Positions 16,554-25,546 of a stretch of 64,000 nucleotides of DNA are shown in pieces. Under the pieces are notes generated by a model, which searched no databases, was not told where the DNA came from, and saw only the letters and a list, made by a program, of their open reading frames with translations. The translations under genes were made by a program, and so were the position numbers. The stretch comes from Thermogemmatispora tikiterensis (GTDB taxonomy: Bacteria; Chloroflexota; Ktedonobacteria; Ktedonobacterales; Ktedonobacteraceae): NCBI RefSeq assembly GCF_003268475.1, contig NZ_MCIF01000002.1, positions 5,524,100 through 5,588,099 on the forward strand. Direction: 5' to 3'. Within the stretch, counting starts at the first letter, position 1. Each line of letters opens with the position of its first letter.

Positions 16554-16648
16554 CAACTTCTCCTTCCTCAGAACAAGACAGCAACCGGTCGATGGGATCA
16601 GCCATCGATACAGGTGTCTATTTTAGAAAGTGAGGAAGGAGCAGTCAA

Positions 16649-17590
16649 CTAGCTCTCGCTGCACTGAGCCTGAGCAGTAGCAGCAAGGTAATATTTGCTC
16701 GTCGGTGGATGATCGAGTATCGTGGCGATGAAGCGTGTAGCTCTGACCACCTGCTCCAGCGAGATCCCGGTCTCGATGCCCATGCCGTGGAGCAAATAGA
16801 GGAGATCTTCGGTGGCCAGATTGCCGCTGGCCCCAGGGGCATACGGACAGCCACCCAGGCCCCCGGCGGAAGAGTCCACGCAGCTCACGCCCATCTGGAG
16901 GGCGGCCAGCACATTGGCCAGAGCTGTGCCGCGCGTGTCGTGGAAGTGCACAGCCAACCGCTCGAGAGGAATACCCCCTTCGTTCAACAGCAAATCCAGA
17001 ACCTCAACCACCTGATTGGGCGTGGCCACACCAATGGTATCGCCCAGCGATAGCTCAGCGACGCCCATCTCCAGCAGTTCCAGGGCCACTGCCAGCACAC
17101 GCCGGGGATCGACTCGTCCCTCGTAGGGGCAGCCGAAGACCGTCGAGATATAGCCCCGCACACGCACTCCTTCGCGCTGGGCCAGCGCCAGCACAGGTCG
17201 GAACTGGGCCAGGCTTTCGGCAACCGTGGCATTGATATTGTGGCGCGTGAAGCTGTCGCTGGCCGCTGTAAAGACGGCTACTGAGCGCAGCCCTGCCGCT
17301 AAAGCCCGCTCCATGCCCTTGAGATTCGGCACCAGGGCCGTCAGGCGCAGTGTCGCTGGCAGGTCGCGCAGGCCCGCCATAACCTCGCTGGCGTCGCTCA
17401 GCTGTGGGATAGCTCGCGGACTGACAAAAGAGGTCACCTCGATCTCAGAGTAGCCTGCCTCGGCGAGCAGACGAATGAAATGGATCTTCTGCTCCGTGGA
17501 AACGCGCACTTTCTCGTTCTGCAGACCATCGCGCGGTCCGACCTCGACCACGCGCACCTGGCGCGGTAAAGTAGAGAGATCAAGCTTCAT
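16649..17590 (-). CDS. mvaB: Hydroxymethylglutaryl-CoA lyase
   Basis: 313 residues. Splits HMG-CoA to acetoacetate and acetyl-CoA, the last step of leucine degradation. A TIM-barrel of the HMGL/DRE-TIM family: VEVGPRDGLQNEK at the N-terminus, EVTSFVSPRAIPQL, VFTAASDSF, GDTIGVATP, VHFHDTRGTALAN and the signature GGLGGCPYAPGASGN, whose Cys is the conserved catalytic-loop residue. The carboxylase, hydratase and dehydrogenase genes at 22.6-29.4 kb would supply its substrate, though they are on the other strand. Confidence 0.95.
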   Translation of the reverse strand: MKLDLSTLPRQVRVVEVGPRDGLQNEKVRVSTEQKIHFIRLLAEAGYSEIEVTSFVSPRAIPQLSDASEVMAGLRDLPATLRLTALVPNLKGMERALAAGLRSVAVFTAASDSFTRHNINATVAESLAQFRPVLALAQREGVRVRGYISTVFGCPYEGRVDPRRVLAVALELLEMGVAELSLGDTIGVATPNQVVEVLDLLLNEGGIPLERLAVHFHDTRGTALANVLAALQMGVSCVDSSAGGLGGCPYAPGASGNLATEDLLYLLHGMGIETGISLEQVVRATRFIATILDHPPTSKYYLAATAQAQCSES

Positions 17591-17793
17591 CGCTCTCTGC
17601 GGCCCAATCTGACCCGGGCCGCCGGTGACCCGACAGCGCGCGCTGCTGCTGGCTGAGGGTGTGAGGCGGCTCGGAACTGCAGCCGCTCGCTCCTTTCTCC
17701 AACGGGGAGTCTAGACTCAGCTGGCCGAAGTATGGGTAGCGGGCGACCTGTGTGTATGCCAGGTCGCCCAGGCTCTGTGTTCTGCTGACTGCA

Positions 17794-19293
17794 TCAGAAG
17801 AGGTTAGTCGTCTCCCTCATCAGGGGGGACTGAGCCATTGCCTGCCGGGCTGGGGCGGGTGCCCGTTGCTTCTCAGGGCTATCCAACGCAGGCGTTGACG
17901 TTGAAGGCGGTGGGGCCGGCAGCCTGAGACGCTCGGCAGGGGCCGCCGACGACTCCTCGACACCTGGGTCGCTCCGGCCGCTCAGGCGTAGCACTCGCAC
18001 CTTCGTGATGCGTCGCCCACGTGTTGCCAGCACCGTCAGATTCAAATCCCCGTAGGTAATCGTATCACCAGCCACGGGGATCTTGTCGAGCTGAGCATAG
18101 AGGAAGCCGCCGAGCGTCTCGTAGTCCTCGTTATCAAGCTTCGTGCCCATCAGCTCGTTGAAGTCGTCGATATTCATCTTGGCGTCGACGATATACTCCG
18201 TATCGCTAATGCGCTCGTAGAGATTCTCCTCACGATCATATTCATCCTTAATATCGCCGACGATCTCTTCCATCAGGTCCTCGATGGTCACCAGGCCGGC
18301 GACCGAGCCATACTCATCGACCACGATGGCCATATGGGTGCGCCGCTGACGGATCTCGCGCAACAGGTCGTCGAGCTTCTTCGTTTCTGGCACAAAGTAG
18401 GCCGGACGCACCAGCTCGCGCACCAGGCGCGTATGATGACCCTGGCGCAGCTCCTTGAGCAGATCCTTGGTATAGAGGATGCCCAGAATATTATCTAGAG
18501 ACTCCTCATAGACAGGGATACGGGAGAGGCCGCCCTGCAAGGCCACATCGACGGCCTGATCGACGGTAGTATCGGCCTCCAGCGTAATCATGTCGATGCG
18601 GGGCACCATTACCTCGCGCACCGGCGTATCGGCGAACTCGAAGATGCTATGGATCATCTCCTTCTCTTCTTCTTCGAGTACGCCCTCTTGCTCGCCGACC
18701 GAGACCAGCAGGCGCAGCTCCTCCTCTGTTACGAAGGGGCCTGCATGCTTTAGCTCGCCGCCGAGCAAGCTCGCCAGGGAAGAGGTGACTACCCCGAGCA
18801 ACCAGACCAGCGGTCGCAACAGCCAGGCGGCCAGGCGTACGAAGCCGCTGAGGGCGCGCGCCCAGCGCAGGGGGTTCTGCACAGCGGCGGTTTTCGGCGT
18901 GATCTCACAGAAGATCAGCACGATCAGCGAGATGAGCACCGTGGCGATCAGCTCGCCCCAGGTGGCCGAGAAGCGCAGGGCCAGGACCGTAGCCATGCTG
19001 GAGGCCACGATGACGGCGATGCTATTGACCACCAGGATCGTCGAGAGGAACGTATTCGGGTGAGCCAGCAGGCGCTCCAGCTCAGCGGCCTGTGGGTCGC
19101 CCTCCTCGACGAGGTTTTTCAGCTTGATGCGGCTGACCGAAGTCAGCGCGGTTTCGGCGGCGGAGGCTGTGGCGCACAGAATCAGCGCAATGACCAAGAT
19201 GATCAGCTGCAGCCAGGCCACGCCGTCGAACTGGGGGAGAGAGAGGCTGAGAGCGGCGGCGATCCTGACAAGGGGTATGCCATCGGCGTCCAT
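17794..19293 (-). CDS. CBS-domain hemolysin/CorC-family membrane protein
   Basis: 499 residues. A DUF21/CNNM-type membrane domain (about 1-195, starting LIILVIALILCATASAAETALTS in several helices) is followed by two CBS domains (about 215-335; VMVPRIDMITLEAD, RIPVYEESLDNILGILYTKDL, MAIVVDEYGSVAGLVTIEDL) and a CorC/HlyC domain (DAKMNIDDFNELMG). Family members are linked to Mg2+/Co2+ efflux. A Pro/Ala-rich tail of ~60 residues is extra. The start lies 8 nt after the end of glmU, so the two are co-transcribed. Confidence 0.9.
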   Translation of the reverse strand: MDADGIPLVRIAAALSLSLPQFDGVAWLQLIILVIALILCATASAAETALTSVSRIKLKNLVEEGDPQAAELERLLAHPNTFLSTILVVNSIAVIVASSMATVLALRFSATWGELIATVLISLIVLIFCEITPKTAAVQNPLRWARALSGFVRLAAWLLRPLVWLLGVVTSSLASLLGGELKHAGPFVTEEELRLLVSVGEQEGVLEEEEKEMIHSIFEFADTPVREVMVPRIDMITLEADTTVDQAVDVALQGGLSRIPVYEESLDNILGILYTKDLLKELRQGHHTRLVRELVRPAYFVPETKKLDDLLREIRQRRTHMAIVVDEYGSVAGLVTIEDLMEEIVGDIKDEYDREENLYERISDTEYIVDAKMNIDDFNELMGTKLDNEDYETLGGFLYAQLDKIPVAGDTITYGDLNLTVLATRGRRITKVRVLRLSGRSDPGVEESSAAPAERLRLPAPPPSTSTPALDSPEKQRAPAPARQAMAQSPLMRETTNLF

Positions 19294-19301
19294 AGTTGTA
19301 G

Positions 19302-20768
19302 TTACTCCTTTTTGCCTCCTTCCGCTTCTGAGGAGGCCTGTTCTGCTGCTGCCGCGGGATCGAGCATACGCAGCAGACGGGCGGGCACACCAACTACCAG
19401 CGCATGAGGAGGCACGTCACGGTTCACCACTGCGTTGGCGCCCGTCATGGCTCCCTCACCGATGGTCACGGGCGGTACGATGATCGTATCGCAGCCGATG
19501 AAGGCCCCGTCCTCAATGACCGTACGGTACTTCTGGCGTGTGATCCCGTTATAGTTGGAAGTTACTGTACCCGCACCGATGTTGACATGTGCCCCGACAG
19601 TGGCATCACCGATATAGCTAAAGTGATGCATGTCTGTTTCCGCACCGATATACGAGTTCTTCACCTCGCCAAAGTTGCCCATGCGCACGCCACGAGCCAG
19701 ATGGGCGCCAGGGCGACAGTGGCTGAAGGGGCCGATTCGTACATCATCTTCGAGAATAGCCTCTTCAAGAGCTGAATTTCGAATGATACAGCGATTCCCG
19801 ATAATCGACGACTCGATGGTAGTTCCAGGGCCGATGCGGCAGCCGGAGCCGATTTGCGTTCGGCCAGTGATCATAGTGCCGGGCAGGATAACCGTGTCGG
19901 GTCCGATGGAGACCTCGGCGTCGATGTAGGTGGCCGCGGGATCGACGATCGTCACGCCCGCGTACATGTGGCGCTCCAGGATGCGGCGCCGCAGGATCTG
20001 CTCCGCCGCTGCCAGCTGCACGCGATCGTTCACGCCCACAGTCTCCTCTAGAGCGCCGGTTACCGTCGCGACGGTACGCCCTTGCGAGCGCACGATGGCT
20101 ACCAGATCGGTGAGATAGTACTCGCCACTGAAAGGATTGCGCGCGAGGCGGGGCAAGGTCTCCCAGAGCCAGCGACGCTCGAAGCAGTAGACACCCGAAT
20201 TCACCTCTTTAATGCGCTTCTGCTCTTCGGTAGCGCGCTTGACCTCGATGATCTCCACCACGGCGCCTGAGCTATCGCGGATCACGCGCCCAAAGTCGGA
20301 GGGCTGCTCGGTGATAGCCGTTAAGAAGGTGACGGTGGCCTGGCTCTCCACATGCTGAACAAGGACGCGGGCCAGCATCTCGGCGCTGATGAGCGGAGTA
20401 TCGCCGTAGCAGACGAGCACCGTCTCTGGGGGAGGAGTCAGGGCCTCGACGGTCTCGCGGGCGGCCAGGACAGCGTGGCCGGTGCCCAATTGCTCGGCCT
20501 GCAGGGCGTAGTAGCAGCGCTCACCGAAGGCGGCCTGGACCTGGGCGGCCTCGCAGCCGACGACAACAATGGGGCGGTGAGCGGTAAAGGTGGCTGCCAG
20601 TGGAGTAAAGGCAGAGGTGAGAGGAATCGCTTCCACGGCGTTGAGCACATGGCCTAACATCGGCAGCCCGGCCAGCGGATGGAGCACCTTGGGAATGGCG
20701 GAACGCATCCGCGTGCCCTTGCCCGCTGCAAGGACCACGGTCGCATAGGTCTTCATTGTTGAATTCAC
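19302..20768 (-). CDS. glmU: Bifunctional UDP-GlcNAc pyrophosphorylase / glucosamine-1-phosphate acetyltransferase
   Basis: 488 residues; makes UDP-GlcNAc for peptidoglycan. The N-terminal nucleotidyltransferase shows LAAGKGTRMRS, PKVLHPLAG, QLGTGHAV, CYGDTPL and EVNSGVYCF. The C-terminal left-handed beta-helix has repeated hexapeptides, GNFGEVKNSYIG, HHFSYIGDA and NIGAGTVTSNYNG. A 10-15 residue insertion (around SAFTPLAATFTAHR) sits before the VVVG strand. The start is GTG 20768 (AGAGG 4 nt upstream) or ATG 20756. It heads a two-gene operon with the CBS/CorC gene. Confidence 0.94.
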   Translation of the reverse strand: MNSTMKTYATVVLAAGKGTRMRSAIPKVLHPLAGLPMLGHVLNAVEAIPLTSAFTPLAATFTAHRPIVVVGCEAAQVQAAFGERCYYALQAEQLGTGHAVLAARETVEALTPPPETVLVCYGDTPLISAEMLARVLVQHVESQATVTFLTAITEQPSDFGRVIRDSSGAVVEIIEVKRATEEQKRIKEVNSGVYCFERRWLWETLPRLARNPFSGEYYLTDLVAIVRSQGRTVATVTGALEETVGVNDRVQLAAAEQILRRRILERHMYAGVTIVDPAATYIDAEVSIGPDTVILPGTMITGRTQIGSGCRIGPGTTIESSIIGNRCIIRNSALEEAILEDDVRIGPFSHCRPGAHLARGVRMGNFGEVKNSYIGAETDMHHFSYIGDATVGAHVNIGAGTVTSNYNGITRQKYRTVIEDGAFIGCDTIIVPPVTIGEGAMTGANAVVNRDVPPHALVVGVPARLLRMLDPAAAAEQASSEAEGGKKE

Positions 20769-21014
20769 AAAACCTCTTGTTTCATTGCTGTCTCCTCAGC
20801 GATTCGTGCCCCTGCGCCACGAATCGCCGGGCTACGCTGCGCTGAGCCTAGGCAGGGGAGTTGATCACCCTGCTGCTCGGGCGCCAGAAAGAAAGAAGGT
20901 CCCCCTTTTTCTTGCTTGCTTCCTGCGCAAGCGCGATAGAGCCTATCGATCAACCTTTGAGCCTGGTCACAAAGGACCAGTCCCTGCTCTCGCCGGCGGA
21001 GAGCAGAAGCCAGA

Positions 21015-21088
21015 TGGTTCGGGTGCCAGGATTCGAACCTGGGATCGCGGATCCAAAGTCCGCTGCCTTACCGCTTGGCCACACCCGA
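21015..21088 (-). tRNA. tRNA-Gln (UUG)
   Basis: The minus strand folds as a cloverleaf: acceptor TCGGGTG/CACCCGA, D-stem GCC/GGC, anticodon stem GCGGA/TCCGC with loop CTTTGGA (anticodon TTG), T-stem CCAGG/CCTGG with TTCGAAT loop, and an encoded ACCA 3' end. The TTG anticodon reads CAA, glutamine. Confidence 0.96.
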
Positions 21089-21494
21089 AAGTGATGACAC
21101 GCTCAGCCGGTCCGGTCACGTCTCGCCTGGCTCATCCTCGCCGGCTCCAGGCAGCTGGCTGGCTGGCCTGCTGCCCTTCTGCCTGCCTGCCTGGCCGCTG
21201 TTGCACGCTCTGACGATAGCACAAAGCCGAGACGCGACACCTTGTCTGTCGCTGTCCGAGAACAGGATACCTTTTCTTGCCAGCCCTGTCAAGGGGGGAT
21301 GGCGGAGCTGACTGTCGTTGGGGTCTCCTGTGCGGCGGGGAATACGCTAGACGGTGAAATGGTTGTTTACTTAATAGATACACTATGTTATCATCACCCT
21401 CGTGAAGGCTCGGTTCCAGAGGTGCTCATCTCCTTGGATTGAGGTGGGCACTCGTCCCTCACGTAGCCTGATCTGAACTGGAGGAGGAACTGCT
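21089..21494. other. Intergenic region between tRNA-Gln and DUF4395 gene
   Basis: Contains the divergent promoter at 21363-21391 for the DUF4395 operon and is otherwise rich in CTG/CCTG words. No gene or RNA structure that I can support. Confidence 0.5.
21363..21391 (+). promoter_or_regulatory. Promoter of DUF4395/thioredoxin pair
   Basis: TTGTTT (21363-21368), a 17-nt spacer and TGTTAT (21386-21391) in an AT-rich island. The start would be near 21398, about 97 nt before the GTG start. Confidence 0.5.
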
Positions 21495-21980
21495 GTGGAA
21501 GCCGCTTCTGCAACTGATTTACGCGTCGATACGCACCTGGCGAAGTTTTCGCAGGGCAGTGTGGTTGTGCTGACGGCCCTGGCCTTTCTGTTGAGTTGGC
21601 CGCCGCTCGTGCTGATCACCGGGCTGCTCCTGGCCTGGAGTGCTCTCTGGCCGACGGTTGGTCCGTTTACCTTGCTCTATCGGCATGTGCTCGTACCGAG
21701 CGGTCTGTTGAAGCCACGCCTGGTCGAGGATGATCCAGCCCCGCATCGTTTCGCCCAGGGGGTAGGTGCTACCTTGCTGCTGGTGGCCGGGCTGGTGCTC
21801 CTGTTGACAGCGGCGACGACGGTCGGCTGGGTCCTGGACCTGCTTGTGTTTGTGCTCTCCTTTGTTAATCTCACGGTTGGCTTCTGCGCTGGCTGTCTGG
21901 TCTACTACTATCTGGGGAAGCTCGGCCTCGTCCCCCGCGTGCGCTATGAGGGGGGCTTCCACTGGCGCGGCGTGAGGTAG
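21495..21980 (+). CDS. DUF4395 membrane protein
   Basis: 161 residues from GTG 21495 (AGGAGG 7 nt upstream). Begins with a short polar stretch (VDTHLAKFSQG) and has about four membrane helices (VVLTALAFLLSW, LVLITGLLLAW, VAGLVLLLTAA, LVFVLSFVNL). The central polar loop PRLVEDDPAPHRFAQGVG and the FCAGCLVYYYLG segment are hallmarks of DUF4395. Members are often next to thioredoxin-like genes, as here; the exact role is not established, but the Cys pair CAGC suggests a redox link. Confidence 0.88.
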   Translation: MEAASATDLRVDTHLAKFSQGSVVVLTALAFLLSWPPLVLITGLLLAWSALWPTVGPFTLLYRHVLVPSGLLKPRLVEDDPAPHRFAQGVGATLLLVAGLVLLLTAATTVGWVLDLLVFVLSFVNLTVGFCAGCLVYYYLGKLGLVPRVRYEGGFHWRGVR

Positions 21981-22011
21981 GAGAATGCTGGCAGACGGAG
22001 AGAGCTGAGAG

Positions 22012-22491
22012 ATGCTAAACGTGATGCTCTGGCGGGCGGCCTTGCTGATCCTGCTGGCCGCTCTCCTCTGGGGTTTCGTTGTGCTCGGACGGCGCTTTGT
22101 CGAACGGCAACGCCGGGCGGCCCTGGCGGCGCCGGCTCTGGCTACCGGTCTCCAGGGTGGCGCGGGGGCTTCCAATTCCAACCCGCCGGTACGCATCTTG
22201 CTCTTTAGCAGCGCTGAGTGTCAGCAGTGCCATCGTTTGCAGAAGCCGGCGCTGCGCCAGGTGCAGGCGGCCCGCGGCGATCTCGTCAGGGTGATCGAGG
22301 TAGACGCGCCGACTGAGCCCCACTTGACAGCTCGCTATCGAGTGCTGACCCTTCCGACGACGGTTGTACTCGATGGCCAGGGCAAAGCCCAGGCGGTCAA
22401 CTATGGCTTTGCTCCCGCCGGGCGACTGCTGGCCCAGATCGATGACGTACTGGCGCAACAACACATTGAGCGAGCAGCGCCTCTGGCCTGA
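22012..22491 (+). CDS. Membrane-anchored thioredoxin-like protein
   Basis: 159 residues, 31 nt after the DUF4395 gene. One N-terminal membrane helix (LWRAALLILLAALLWGFVVLG) anchors a thioredoxin fold outside the membrane: ILLFSSAECQQCHRLQKP carries the active-site CQQC, and TLPTTVVLDGQG holds the conserved cis-Pro. Likely reduces or exchanges thiols in an envelope partner, possibly the CAGC pair of the DUF4395 protein. Confidence 0.85.
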   Translation: MLNVMLWRAALLILLAALLWGFVVLGRRFVERQRRAALAAPALATGLQGGAGASNSNPPVRILLFSSAECQQCHRLQKPALRQVQAARGDLVRVIEVDAPTEPHLTARYRVLTLPTTVVLDGQGKAQAVNYGFAPAGRLLAQIDDVLAQQHIERAAPLA

Positions 22492-22649
22492 GTTACTTCT
22501 CTTCCTCCTCAGTTGGCCTTTCTGTAGCATGAGGTGTCTCTCTGCTCGTGTAGAGGGCGGTCTTCGTCAAGGCGGAACATCTTGACGAAGAGGAGCGCCT
22601 CATGCCACAATGGCAGTGATTTCTTCAGAGAGGAAGAGAAGAAACGCCC

Positions 22650-24257
22650 ATGCGAGTCCTTGAAACGCATGTTGACCGCAGCAGTCCTGAATTTCAGGAG
22701 AATGCGCGTTATTTCCGTCAGCTTGTGGCCGAGCTGAAGGAGCGTCTGCAGCAGGTGCAGCAGGGCGGAGGCGCCGAAGCCGTGGCTCGCCATCGGAAGC
22801 GCAACAAGCTGCTTGCGCGCGAGCGCATTCGTTTACTCTGTGACCCCGACACCCCGTTTTTGGAGCTGAGTCCGCTGGCTGCCTGGGATATGTACGAGAA
22901 CGAGGCCCCCTCGGCGGGCATCGTGACCGGTATTGGGGTGGTAGAGGGCCAGGAGTGCATGATTATTGCGAACGATGCCACCGTCAAGGGCGGGACCTAC
23001 TACCCGATGACGGTGAAGAAGCATTTGCGCGCCCAGGAGATTGCCGAACAGAACCGTCTCCCCTGTATCTATCTTGTCGACTCGGGCGGAGCCTTTTTGC
23101 CGCTGCAGGCCGAGGTCTTTCCTGACCGCGATCACTTTGGGCGCATCTTCTACAATCAGGCGCGGATGTCGAGCCAGCGTATTCCGCAGATTGCCGTAGT
23201 GATGGGTTCGTGTACGGCGGGCGGTGCTTACGTGCCGGCGATGAGCGATGAGACTATCATTGTACGCGGCACGGGGACGATTTTTCTCGGTGGACCGCCA
23301 CTGGTGAAGGCGGCGACCGGCGAGGAGGTGAGCGCTGAGGAGCTGGGTGGGGCCGATGTCCACTGTCGCATCTCGGGAGTGGCTGATCACTATGCCCTCA
23401 ATGATGAGCATGCCCTGGCTATCTGCCGCAGCATCGTGGCCAATCTGCAGCGGCGCAAGTACATTCCCTGGGAGATCGCTGAACCCGAGCCGCCGCGCTA
23501 TGATCCCGAGGAGATCTATGGCATTGTGCCGCGCGACTATCGCAAGAGCTACGATGTGCGCGAGGTGATTGCTCGTCTGGTCGATGGCAGCCGCTTCCAC
23601 GAGTTCAAGGAGCTGTATGGCACGACGATTGTCTGCGGCTTTGCCCGCCTGATGGGCTATCCCGTGGGCATTATTGCCAATAATGGAGTGCTCTTCTCGG
23701 AAAGCGCCCTCAAGGCAACGCATTTTATTGAGCTGTGCGCCCAGCGTCAGATCCCGCTGGTCTTTCTGCAGAATATTACCGGCTTTATGGTGGGACGTCA
23801 GTACGAGAGCGGCGGCATTGCCAAGGATGGGGCGAAGATGGTGATGGCGGTGGCCAACGCACCGGTCCCTCGCTTTACGGTGATTATCGGCGGCTCCTTC
23901 GGGGCGGGCAATTATGCGATGTGCGGGCGCGCCTACTCGCCGCGTCAGCTCTGGATGTGGCCCAATGCCCGCATCTCGGTAATGGGAGGTGAACAGGCGG
24001 CCAGCGTTCTGGCAACGATCCGCAAGGAGAACCTGGCGGCGCGCGGAGGGACGATGAGCGAGGAAGAGGAAGCAGCCTTTAAGCAGCCAATTCTGGAGAA
24101 ATATGAACGCGAAGGCAACCCCTACTACAGTACGGCTCGCCTGTGGGACGATGGGATCATCGATCCCTGTGAGACGCGTACAGTGCTGGCCCTGGGGATC
24201 GCTGCCTCGCTCAATGCGCCCATGCCTGAGACGCCTTTCGGGGTCTTCCGCATGTAG
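22650..24257 (+). CDS. Acyl-CoA carboxylase carboxyltransferase (beta) subunit, methylcrotonyl-CoA type
   Basis: 535 residues. The carboxyltransferase half that moves CO2 from carboxybiotin to the acyl-CoA. Crotonase-fold motifs with the MCC-beta wording: LDSGG-like YLVDSGGAFLPLQ, HFGRIFYNQARMS, VMGSCTAGGAYVPAMSDE, IFLGGPPLVKAATGEEV, ELGGADVHCRISGVADHYA, FLQNITGFMVG and GGSFGAGNYAMCGRAY. This points to methylcrotonyl-CoA carboxylase (leucine degradation) rather than propionyl-CoA carboxylase, supported by the hydratase, biotin subunit and HMG-CoA lyase nearby. Starts at ATG 22650; a GAGGAAG purine run is upstream. Confidence 0.9.
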   Translation: MRVLETHVDRSSPEFQENARYFRQLVAELKERLQQVQQGGGAEAVARHRKRNKLLARERIRLLCDPDTPFLELSPLAAWDMYENEAPSAGIVTGIGVVEGQECMIIANDATVKGGTYYPMTVKKHLRAQEIAEQNRLPCIYLVDSGGAFLPLQAEVFPDRDHFGRIFYNQARMSSQRIPQIAVVMGSCTAGGAYVPAMSDETIIVRGTGTIFLGGPPLVKAATGEEVSAEELGGADVHCRISGVADHYALNDEHALAICRSIVANLQRRKYIPWEIAEPEPPRYDPEEIYGIVPRDYRKSYDVREVIARLVDGSRFHEFKELYGTTIVCGFARLMGYPVGIIANNGVLFSESALKATHFIELCAQRQIPLVFLQNITGFMVGRQYESGGIAKDGAKMVMAVANAPVPRFTVIIGGSFGAGNYAMCGRAYSPRQLWMWPNARISVMGGEQAASVLATIRKENLAARGGTMSEEEEAAFKQPILEKYEREGNPYYSTARLWDDGIIDPCETRTVLALGIAASLNAPMPETPFGVFRM

Positions 24258-24369
24258 CATGAGTATGGAGAGCGGCCTCTGGCGCTGGCAGAGCGAGATA
24301 TGGCTCGCAGGCGGAGCAGGCGACGCGCTGGCTGGCAGCTTCTGAGGTAATAAGGAAGGGCCCACGCTT

Positions 24370-25341
24370 ATGTTGAAAGCGCTGCGTTGCAATTCCCTGG
24401 AGCGTTGCTTTCAGCGCGTCACCTCGCTGGCCGAGGCCAGGCAGGCCCTGGCCGAACCGCAGACCATTCTCTGGCTTGATCTTTTCAATCCGAGTCAGGA
24501 GGAGCTGCAGGATGTTGGTGCGGCCTTCCATTTGCATCCGCTGGCCGTAGAGGATGCCAGTCATAAGCATCAGCGTCCCAAAATCGAGGAGTATGATAGC
24601 TTCTACCTGCTCGTCTTTTATACGGTGCAGGCCGAGCCATCTCCAGAGCGCCTGCGAGTCTGTGAGTTGTCGATCTTTCTGGGGGAGCGCTATTTGATCA
24701 CGGTGCATAGTGAGCCTATTCCCGAGCTGGAGGAGACCGAGCAGCGCTGGACGCGCAATGTACGCCAGCTTGAGGGCGGAGTGATTGTCCTGCTCTATTC
24801 CCTCCTCGACACGATCGTCGATCAGTATTTCCCGGTGCTGGATGCAATGGTCGAGCAGGCCGAGGCCCTGGAGGATCGTCTCTTCAGCGGTGAGTTGCGT
24901 CAGCGCTCCTTTACTCAGGACCTGCTGGCCCTCAAGAAGCGCTTCCTGACGCTACGCCGTATCGCTGGTCCCGAGCGCGATGTGCTCAATGTGCTCACGA
25001 ATCGCGATAACCCTCTCTTCAATGAGCATGCCTTGCTCTATTTCCGCGATGTCTACGATCACATTATGCGCGTTGCCGATACCGTTGATCTCTACCGCGA
25101 TCAGCTGAGTTCGACGATGGATGCGAACCTCTCGATCGTCTCCAATGACCTCAATAAGACGATGCGCACGCTGACGGCGGCCTCGATTGTTTTGGTGGTC
25201 GACGCCTTGCTGGCAGGTATCTGGGGGATGAACTTCGAGTATATGCCCGAGTTGCATTGGACCTATGGCTATGCGCTGGCTCTGACTGTGATGGCCGTGA
25301 TCTCACTGCTCCTGCTGCTGATCTTCCGTCGGCTGCGCTAG
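24370..25341 (+). CDS. corA: CorA-family magnesium transporter
   Basis: 323 residues; pentameric Mg2+ channel. The soluble N-terminal domain (HPLAVEDASHKHQRPKIEEYDSF) is followed by a long helix and two C-terminal membrane helices; GIWGMNFEYMPEL holds the GMN selectivity motif, and the protein ends in a basic RRLR tail. It sits 113 nt after the carboxylase gene and before the hydratase, interrupting the leucine group, with an extended -10 promoter following it. Confidence 0.95.
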   Translation: MLKALRCNSLERCFQRVTSLAEARQALAEPQTILWLDLFNPSQEELQDVGAAFHLHPLAVEDASHKHQRPKIEEYDSFYLLVFYTVQAEPSPERLRVCELSIFLGERYLITVHSEPIPELEETEQRWTRNVRQLEGGVIVLLYSLLDTIVDQYFPVLDAMVEQAEALEDRLFSGELRQRSFTQDLLALKKRFLTLRRIAGPERDVLNVLTNRDNPLFNEHALLYFRDVYDHIMRVADTVDLYRDQLSSTMDANLSIVSNDLNKTMRTLTAASIVLVVDALLAGIWGMNFEYMPELHWTYGYALALTVMAVISLLLLLIFRRLR

Positions 25342-25405
25342 CTCTAGGGCCAGGGATGCGGACCTGGTCAACACGAGAAATCCTGGCTGTACGTTGGCAA
25401 GAGGA

Positions 25406-25414
25406 TGGTATAAT
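25406..25414 (+). promoter_or_regulatory. Extended -10 promoter before the enoyl-CoA hydratase gene
   Basis: TGGTATAAT (25406-25414) is a perfect TATAAT with the TGn extension. No good -35 box. Predicted start near 25421, about 125 nt before the ATG. Confidence 0.6.
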
Positions 25415-25546
25415 AAAAAGCAATGAGCAAATGAGAAGCTGCGGCGGCTATAGGCTCCCTGCTCTTGGGGGGCCGGGTGCTGGCGGGTGGGCCGCCTGAG
25501 CGGTTTCGCCTGGTGTGCAGCTGAGCCTTTGTCAGGGATAGTCACA

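Noticed and set aside
22833..24392. A 519-codon frame on the minus strand opposite the carboxyltransferase gene
   Set aside because: Mirror frame of a GC-rich gene with the usual third-position bias; no family motifs and no promoter.
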